Made by a program: the position numbers and the translations under genes. Of a stretch of DNA of 64,000 nt, positions 57,331-64,000 are shown in pieces. This stretch comes from Gibbula magus (taxonomy: Eukaryota > Mollusca > Gastropoda > Trochida > Trochidae): positions 42,874,358 to 42,938,357 of the forward strand of contig OW388300.1 in assembly GCA_936450465.1 (NCBI GenBank), written 5' to 3'. The notes below the pieces were generated by a model. That model was given only the letters and a program-made list of their open reading frames with translations. It had not been told where the DNA came from and made no database searches. Within the stretch, counting starts at the first letter, position 1, and every line of letters begins with the position of its first letter.

Positions 57331-58510
57331 TAGATAGTTGGATTCAATACAAGGATGTAAATCAAGATTCAGCAATTTAGTTATTGCATGCAAACTCAAC
57401 AATACAATATATATATATATATTCTTACTCCAGTTAAATTCATTAGATCCTGTGACACTAAATGTATAAATTGCCAAGAAGTTAAATGAATTAACAAATT
57501 GAATGAATCTGTTGTTCTACAAGAAAGGACAAAATACTGTTCCCCTCTATGGTTGTTTTGCTTAGTGCATTTCTCCAGGATGATTACTTTCGTTAACTCT
57601 TATCGAATCATGCTGACAAGTCAGCCAAGTAGAGCTGCTTTTCATCTCTGCTTTCAGTATCTTTGCTACTAATTTTCAATTCTTACGATCCGATTTCAAC
57701 ATTTACCAATTACTGTTGGAATCATGCATTCTCAATCCAGAATTCTACACTAATGAAACCGTAAATGCCACTCAAATTCAAATTACAGAAATACATGTGT
57801 TTCATATAATACGCTAATTTAATTAATTGCTGTGCCATTGAAACAATTTGATGCTGTATCTCGTTTGAAGAATCTGATATTTCAACTGCATTTTAAAAGC
57901 CGTCAAAAAGCAAAGTTGATAATTTCTTACAAATATTAGCAGATTACAATGTTATCTGTTGTGTTTACTTCCAAAACACTTTTCGTCTACGTTTCTCTGA
58001 TAAGCTTTGACAAAAGTAACGAGTTACAGGCTTATCGGATGAGAAATTTTTGTTACTTTCTCTCTGCATAGAGTTAAAGATAAGGTTCTAGCAGGATATC
58101 TGCCATCTTGTTTTTTTGCATTACTCTAAATGAGTAAAACGCTGATTAATACGTTTCAACTCCATGGTGTTTTAATCATGTATTAATTACATAGATGTGT
58201 AAACAAGGATGTCGCCACAAATTTTATGTCTACAAAAAATATCTTGATAGAACGAAACTCTAGAACAACAGGGAGGGTAACAGGCACATCACATGTTTCT
58301 CTGTATAGTCTTCATTCAGATGCAAAGAAAAATAAATTTGATTTTGGAGACATCAGCATTTCTTCAACTTCAACTTCAATGTCCCCTGGGATCTAGATTT
58401 ACAAATTACCATATTTCCTTGAATACAACCCTGGATTCTGGGCACTTCCTCCATATTTGAGACCCAGGTTGTACATACCTCAGCACGTGTACCCATGACA
58501 CCCCATTATA
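57331..58510. other. No gene recognised
   Basis: AT-rich spacer with a (TA)n tract near 57408-57422. No frame above chance length and no structured repeat. Confidence 0.4.
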
Positions 58511-58513
58511 TTT

Positions 58514-59521
58514 AGCAGCCCCGACTTAGTTGGAGCTGCTATCAGTTTTTGTGCAGTTTCCATCGCTGCCGCGTTTTGTATTGGCTATAACTTTTTTCCT
58601 AGAAGGTTTTGAGAACTCATATACATAACTTCTTACTTATGCCCCTGGGGAATTTTTTTGAAGTGTTCATATTCAAGGTCAAAGGTCAAGGTCACAAGTT
58701 CTGAAATCGCTAAAAAAATCCTTGTAAACACGATAACTTGAAAAATATTTGTGCTATCAGGCTCTTATTTGTTGTATATCAACTATGGAGAAAGGCCAAC
58801 ATTTGAAAAGGTTTCGCTAATATCTGTCAAAGGTCAACATCATAGTGAGTTCACAACTTAAGCATGCTTTTTTGAAAATGTCTTATTTTAACTATTAACA
58901 CTTTGAATCAACTATTAACACTTTGAATCATCATGATGACCAGTTCTGAAATCACTAAATAATTTTTTTCCAAGAAGGTATTAACACCTCATATACATAG
59001 CTTCTTTCTTATAAACCTGGTGAATGATTTGCATGTTCACATTCAAGGTCAAAGGTCAAGGTCATGAGTTCTAAAATCACTACAACAATCCTTGTAAACA
59101 TGATAACTTCAAACATTTTTTGTGCTGTCAGGCTCTTATTTGGTATATATCAACTATGGAGAGAGACCAAGATTTGAAAACATTTTCGCTAAAAACTGTC
59201 GAAGGTCAAGGTCACAATGAGGTCACAACTTATGCTAACTATGAACACTTTGAGTCATTGCATAATTGAAAATGAAAAGTAATCATTGATCAAAGGTCAA
59301 AGTCATGAGATATTTGTTAAGGCCATGCTAATCCTTTGATCCAATTTTGAAATCAGAAATAGGTTTTAAGAACAAACTTGTGAAAAGTGACCCCAGTGAA
59401 GATTCAACTTGTTAAATGACTTGAATAATGAAAAAAAAATTGTCAAAAAAGATTTCCATTTTATTTATGCTGACGAGAAGGCGGAACAGGGAAAGGCGAA
59501 ACCCAAAGTTTCGGGGCTGCT
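58514..59521 (+). mobile_element. Hairpin-headed element (AGCAGCCCC family), complete, 1.0 kb
   Basis: It begins 'agcagccccgactta' facing 'gttggagctgct' (partly mutated hairpin) and ends with the arm 'ggggctgct' at 59513-59521. The interior holds two to three modules with 'ctataacttttttcctagaa', 'catatacataacttctt', 'aaggtcaaaggtcaaggtca' and 'gctatcaggctcttatttg'. The copy at 4812 matches the first 360 bp. There is no transposase gene. Confidence 0.85.
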
Positions 59522-59781
59522 CTGCTTTTGGGGTGTCCCGCAAACGCTCATCTAGTTGAAACCTGGGTGGCATTAGAGGAAATATGGTAAGGTCACTTAG
59601 CCCTAAGAGAGTTGTAAGCCAAAGTTAATATTTTATGGCACTCGTGATATCTTTGTGCTCAGAGAGCTTTAAAGAGTCTAGTATTGTCGTTAGATCGTCT
59701 GCCTCATAGCCCCATTCATATTATCTCCTCAACTGAAAAATTAAAGCATCAAGACAAATCGCTATTTCACTGAGTCTAGTT

Positions 59782-59850
59782 AGCTCATCAGGCCTGAAAG
59801 GCCCGATGGGCTTATGGCATGGCATGGTGTCCGGCGTCCGTCCATCCGTC
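59782..59850 (+). repeat. 'Tcatcaggcctgaaaggcc' dispersed repeat head
   Basis: 'agctcatcaggcctgaaagg' is followed by 'ccgatgggcttatggcatgg' and 'gtccgtccatccgtccg'. The palindromic part 'aggcctgaaaggcct'-like head and the TCCG run match the architecture of the other hairpin-headed families. Only the head is present. Confidence 0.65.
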
Positions 59851-60529
59851 CGTTCTCACGAATGATACATTATGTGGCTTTGTGTAAGCCCCGCTGGTAC
59901 TTATGTGGCTTTTTTTGTTTAGTGTGGCTAGCCACACATCACGAAAAATAAATTGCTTTTAAATTGATCTCAGAATCACAGTTTGCAAGAATTTATAAAA
60001 AAAAAATTAAGTCACACAATTTTTCTGGACACATCATAATGGTGTCCATACGGACACTGTCCAACCAATAATGGACATTTCCAGCACATGCTGCCACCTG
60101 GTGATTTGTAGAAGTAAACTGGCTAGATTGTAATCCTAAGTATGGACATGTTGTCAGCCAATCATTGAGGGCCATTTTGCATGTTTTGACCTTGACCTTT
60201 CAAAGCACCTAAAATTGATACATCTGGGAACTTTGTGACTATTAACCTCTTCCTTCAAATAATTTACATAAATAAATTGATTTAAAATGCATGTTATTAA
60301 TAAGTGACAATATTTTGTGAGCAAATATGAAGCACATAGTATGATATGAAAGAAAATAGGTGTTTGAATTTATCTTAGACACTTACTGATCTGGACATTT
60401 GACACCTAATTTTGGACATATGTATCCATTATAGTTATTATGTTTTGACTATTTTTAGATTGAAAGTACTCTCTGTAAGCTGAAAGAATCCTTGTTTAGA
60501 TTTCTTCTTTATTTTGTTGTTTGAACTTG

Positions 60530-60900
60530 AAGACACAGTTATTGACCTAGAAATTTGTTGTTGATGCAATGCCTGAAATTCTTTTAGATTGTTGATATAT
60601 AAAAAAACACACACACACAGTGTTTAGATAAATAGACCCACAGTTATAGACCTGTAAAGTCACTGCAAATACAATATCTCTCATTTTATTCTTTTAGTAT
60701 TGACTGAAGACACACAGTGTTTGGACAAATAGACACACAGTTGTGGACCTAGAAACTCACTGTAGATCCAATATCTGTATTTCTTTTTCTTTAATTATTG
60801 ACTAATTGACACACAGTGTTTGGACAAATAGACACGTTGTGGACCTAGAAACTCACTGTAGATCCAATATCTGTGTTTCTTTTTCTTTAATGATTTAAGG
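60530..60900. repeat. 97-99-bp tandem repeat, three to four units
   Basis: 'cacacagtgttt' starts at 60614, 60711 and 60810. Each unit continues with 'ggacaaatagacac', 'gttgtggacctagaaact' and 'actgtagatccaatatctgt'. A more diverged unit starts near 60530. Reverse-complement units occur at 60935-60985 and 61335-61400. Confidence 0.85.
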
Positions 60901-60934
60901 TTACCTTAGTTTTTGGGACAGACATTGTATCTAG

Positions 60935-60985
60935 AGTGAGTTTCTATGTCCATCATTGTTTGTCTATTTGTCCAGACAGTGTTAG
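60935..60985. repeat. Inverted unit of the 97-bp repeat
   Basis: 'agtgagtttctatgtccat' and 'tttgtctatttgtcca' are the reverse complement of the unit at 60711-60900. Together with 61335-61400 these flank the small ORF at 61062. Confidence 0.75.
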
Positions 60986-61061
60986 TAGTCATGTGAAGCA
61001 AAACTTGAAATTATTCATGCACTGTTCACTCAGCAGGTAAGCCTCATAGCAATAACCAGTC

Positions 61062-61244
61062 ATGGAAAATCATGAAGAAGTAGCAAAAAGACTTGATAAA
61101 GTTCTACAAACTTTTGAAGAATGTGGAAGTGAGACATCACAGCTAAAAAGTCGTATCGATCGAAACGAATTGAAATCGTCAAGGGCCAGTGCTCAGGTTC
61201 AAAGTGGTCAAGAAGACAATAGGCCGCCATTACTGTTTCAATAA
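61062..61244 (+). CDS. Possible 60-aa hydrophilic microprotein
   Basis: The frame starts MENHEEVAKRLDKVLQTFEE and has a heptad-like N-terminal half (V, L, V, F at a/d-like spacing), then a Ser/Gln/Arg-rich tail ending 'NRPPLLFQ'. The composition is balanced and non-repetitive, with few of the Ile/Lys/Asn codons expected from chance in AT-rich DNA. An AATAAA overlaps the stop codon region directly ('caATAAAataac'). The frame sits between inverted copies of the 97-bp repeat. It could be a first exon or a tiny gene carried by an element. No family is recognised. Confidence 0.35.
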   Translation: MENHEEVAKRLDKVLQTFEECGSETSQLKSRIDRNELKSSRASAQVQSGQEDNRPPLLFQ

Positions 61245-61334
61245 AATAACTTGTAATTTTATTCATAGTTCTGCCATTCTTCACTATTAAAGATAGTCTT
61301 CAGTTGATACTTGAAGCAAAAGATTTAAAGATAT

Positions 61335-61400
61335 GGAATCTACAGTGAGTTTCTATGTCCATAACTGAGAGTCCATTTGTCCAAACTCTATATGTCTTTA
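61335..61400. repeat. Second inverted unit of the 97-bp repeat
   Basis: 'atctacagtgagtttctatg' and 'gtccatttgtccaaac' are the reverse complement of the 60.7-60.9 kb units, more diverged than the 60935 copy. Confidence 0.7.
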
Positions 61401-61698
61401 GTCAATTATTCGCAATAGCTTAAAAACTATTACACAATGTCATGATCTTTTCACTTTTAAGAAAACCATAACTTGATTTGATCTGTTCGATGAGGCAACA
61501 GCATATGGCACCTGTCATGTCTTTATAATACGAATGGGTCAGATAACTCTGACCTTTGGTCCCTGAGTGGAGACAACTCTGTCTCATACATTTTATTCAC
61601 ATGTTGAATGTCACAAGTCGGATCGAAATCACAAAGTTCCAAGGTAGTGTGATTGAATATTTCATGTTGTAATATTAGAAATTTAGAGAAAGTAAATT

Positions 61699-61835
61699 GA
61701 TAATATAAGGAGAAACCATGATACCGAGGATATGGTAAGGTTGTGGACCCTGATAGGAAGGAAAAACCTTTTTTCTGACTATACGGGCCTACAACTTCAC
61801 ATATCCTCGGTATCATGGTTTTTATATATATTATC
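61699..61835. mobile_element. Fold-back element, about 36-bp arms
   Basis: The left arm (61699-61734) containing 'ccatgataccgaggatatg' pairs with the right arm (61800-61835) containing 'catatcctcggtatcatgg'. The loop is about 65 bp. The minus-strand 104-codon frame spanning it (61523-61837) is a by-product. Confidence 0.85.
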
Positions 61836-62088
61836 AACCATTTTAAGTTGAATGAGGCTTTGAATTTAGTTTAAAAACAACATAGATTGCGTTGTAGTAG
61901 ATACCTATATGGGATAAATGATTTACCGTGTAGGTAAACATTAATTGGCCAGTATCCCGACATTCATGAAAAGCATGTGCAAGCCACACCGTACTGAAGA
62001 GCATGTTTCCCTTACTAGCGGTATACTGAATTAGAGACGTGATTACAATTAGAGATTCTAAACCTGCCACTGTCAGCTGATTCCTTGG

Positions 62089-62163
62089 TGGTTTATTGGT
62101 ACAGTGTTGATAAGGTGTTCGAATGTTTTTAAGGGACCAAGGACAGGGTTCGAATCCTGCCAT
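62089..62163 (+). repeat. tRNA-like head of a degenerate SINE
   Basis: 'ttggtggtttattggtacag' could be a worn A-box region, and 'cagggttcgaatcctgcc' at about 62145-62162 is a good B box. The anticodon arm is not foldable into a clean tRNA and no SINE body follows. Confidence 0.5.
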
Positions 62164-62165
62164 AT

Positions 62166-64000
62166 CAACTATGAAATGTTTAAGTTACAATAATTTGCAT
62201 TTATGAGTGTTGTGATTGAAATTGGTCTTCAAACATAAAATTTCAAATGAGCTATTTACATCCCTTGGTGTTACAAGCGAACTGTAAACCTATCTGGATA
62301 GACTTCCTATATAAACAATTAAACGTCATGTAGGTTAATAATGCTCTGTATTGATATATAGGCTCACTAAGTTGCAAAATCACAAGAATTGAATGTTAGT
62401 TTGTGCCTGGAATATGAATTATGTCAAACCAAAATTCAAACTCTAATGTTAAAGCAAACTTGATTGAGTTTGAACATTGCTAGGACTGTTCATCTTCTAG
62501 TGCATTCATTCAAACTGACATTACATTTATAAATGAATAAATACACCATTTGAAGTTCACATCATTTATTTTGAAAACAAAAATGAAGCAATTATTAGAC
62601 TTTACATACAAAATAAAATCAGCTATAATTAATGGTTCCAAATGCAACATAATTACTAGCCAAACTACCTGTTGTGATCCATCATAAACATCACTCAAAG
62701 AGCTATAATGTAAAATTTTCTTGTATTACATATTCAGTTTTGGTGCAAAGGCTATTATCAAGACAGTGCATAATAAATGCTGTTCTAACCAATTATATGT
62801 TTTCCTATTAACGGTAAATTTTAAGTGACTTTTCTTCTTAATCTCGGCCTCTGAAAGTCATTAAAAATAGCTTCAATAACATTAAATAAAGTAGAGAAAT
62901 ATTACTTTGAAATTAAACAAGGTAATCTGTATATTCACTAGTGAATTATATTTAAATTGTTCCCCACACCCAGTGATGAAAATTTTGTTCGATAAATGTT
63001 TAAAGGAGTAATTCTTGAGCAAAAAAAAAAAAAAACATCTGGGGTTTTCTTTCGATTTATTAACTTAAAGATTTTTCTTGTGATTCAAGATAAATAATCA
63101 AATGTATATCAAAAACTGTATATGTCTTGTCAATTTGACAAATTGTACCAAATACTCCATATTGAAAATGTACTTTATATATACTTGTGGTGCCTACAAA
63201 AAGAAATAAAGCGATAAAAAAAAAAAGATAAATAATCAAGAAAAATGTAATTGTTAAACACAAGTAAAGCTTTATAAATGCAAGTGATTGTCTGCAATGT
63301 TTAAAAAGTAAGACTAAAACAAATGTATTACAGTCATATTTTATGAATTCCAAATTTTCAATAGAAGGATACAAAAATGTATTTAAAAAGAAGAAATACA
63401 TATTTTTATTACCTTATTGTTAGCACAGTCAATACTTATGCCACAATGTATTATCATGCATGTGCCTCAAGTTGTTGAAATTGCTAAGTTTGAATATCTT
63501 TTGAAATAGAAAACAAACATATTTGTTTCATGAAAAGAATTAAAAATTGAAAATATTTAATGTGTTACACCACAGTAGTACAATTTTATTCCATTCCAAA
63601 TCAACTTCAAATTTAGGTAAATAATAGGCACAGTTTTTATCTTTATGAACCATAGGAACTAAAACAAAATGTGAATATGATTTTCCTCTTTCATATTAAA
63701 TTCACCTGAACAAGTACAAAACACTCTTTGAATGTTTCTAAACCTTTGACTTAACTATGAATAATCAAAAACACAAGTACACTTAGAAAAGCACATTTTT
63801 TCGGATAAAGATCCTGCTTTTCAAAGGAAATGGTCTGGTCTATTTTAAAGTTAAAAAACTGAGTACCTCTCTTAGCACTCTTTCACTTTTTGCACCTTCT
63901 ATTAACCTATCACCTATCACTTCCACTTTCTTTCTATCTGGTTGTTGTTAACTTTAATACTGACACATGGATAATACCTGCAATGTTGCCAATATACCAT
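62166..64000. other. No gene recognised; AT-rich spacer
   Basis: Minus frames at 62510-62698 and 63060-63401 are hydrophobic, AT-driven and motif-free. An A run lies at 63021-63035. Nothing else stands out up to the window end. Confidence 0.4.

Noticed and set aside
62089..62163. A functional tRNA gene.
   Set aside because: Only the B box is well preserved; the arms do not pair into a cloverleaf. The same applies to the other tRNA-like heads at 13.5, 15.6 and 24.5 kb, which are SINE heads.

Overview
The window is animal nuclear DNA, AT-rich and crowded with repeats. The repeat set points to a mollusc, most likely a bivalve, though I cannot name the species. It includes tRNA-derived SINEs with 'gcggcgttaaac...ctcactcactcac' tails, 'tcatcaggcctgaaaggcc' and 'tccgtccgtccgtc' dispersed repeats, and elements that begin with short hairpins such as 'gtccccc...gggggac'. 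There is no prokaryotic, plasmid or phage organisation, and most open frames shown by translation are chance or satellite frames.

Layout. 1-16.7 kb holds no gene I can support. It contains SINE copies, a 68-bp minisatellite (1.9-3.3 kb), fold-back elements, some carrying paired TGACGTCA sites (3.9-7.4 kb and 14.4 kb), 50-bp and 29-bp tandem arrays (14.6-15.4 kb) and a complete hairpin-headed element (15.9-16.7 kb). 17.8-23 kb holds two diverged paralogous blocks. The first lies just upstream of an intronless gene for a secreted, glycosylated protein with YWTD-like beta-propeller repeats (18715-19698). The second is split by a 619-bp mobile element.

24.5-43.3 kb is a large direct duplication. 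Copy A (24532-34281) and copy B (34282-43339) each carry a 118-bp array, a (TATTG)n tract and a very long 19-bp satellite. The satellite differs between copies by 1520 bp, exactly 80 units. Copy A carries a piggyBac transposon inserted at TTAA (32056), and copy B keeps the empty TTAA site (43336). The join between the copies lies inside the piggyBac transposase gene, so that gene is broken. Copy identity is about 99.9% until about 31605 and then drops to about 95%. This fits either a real recombination between haplotypes or an assembly that laid two haplotypes end to end.

43.3-64 kb is again mostly repeats, with one gene reconstructed from splice sites. It is a small minus-strand gene at 47944-50179 with consensus splice sites at most introns, joining in frame to a 130-residue protein with one short hydrophobic segment. 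A further cassette exon (48553-48608) keeps frame only if exons 2 and 3 are left out, so it looks like a mutually exclusive alternative. The promoter side carries a duplicated CCAAT-box block. Further on are minisatellite-bearing elements at 46.7 and 52.8 kb, a MITE with 22-bp perfect terminal repeats (56.7 kb), a complete 1.0-kb hairpin-headed element (58.5 kb) and a 60-codon ORF lying among inverted repeats (61.06 kb). Apart from the two gene models and the transposase remnant, coding calls here are weak. All homology statements are from reading only.
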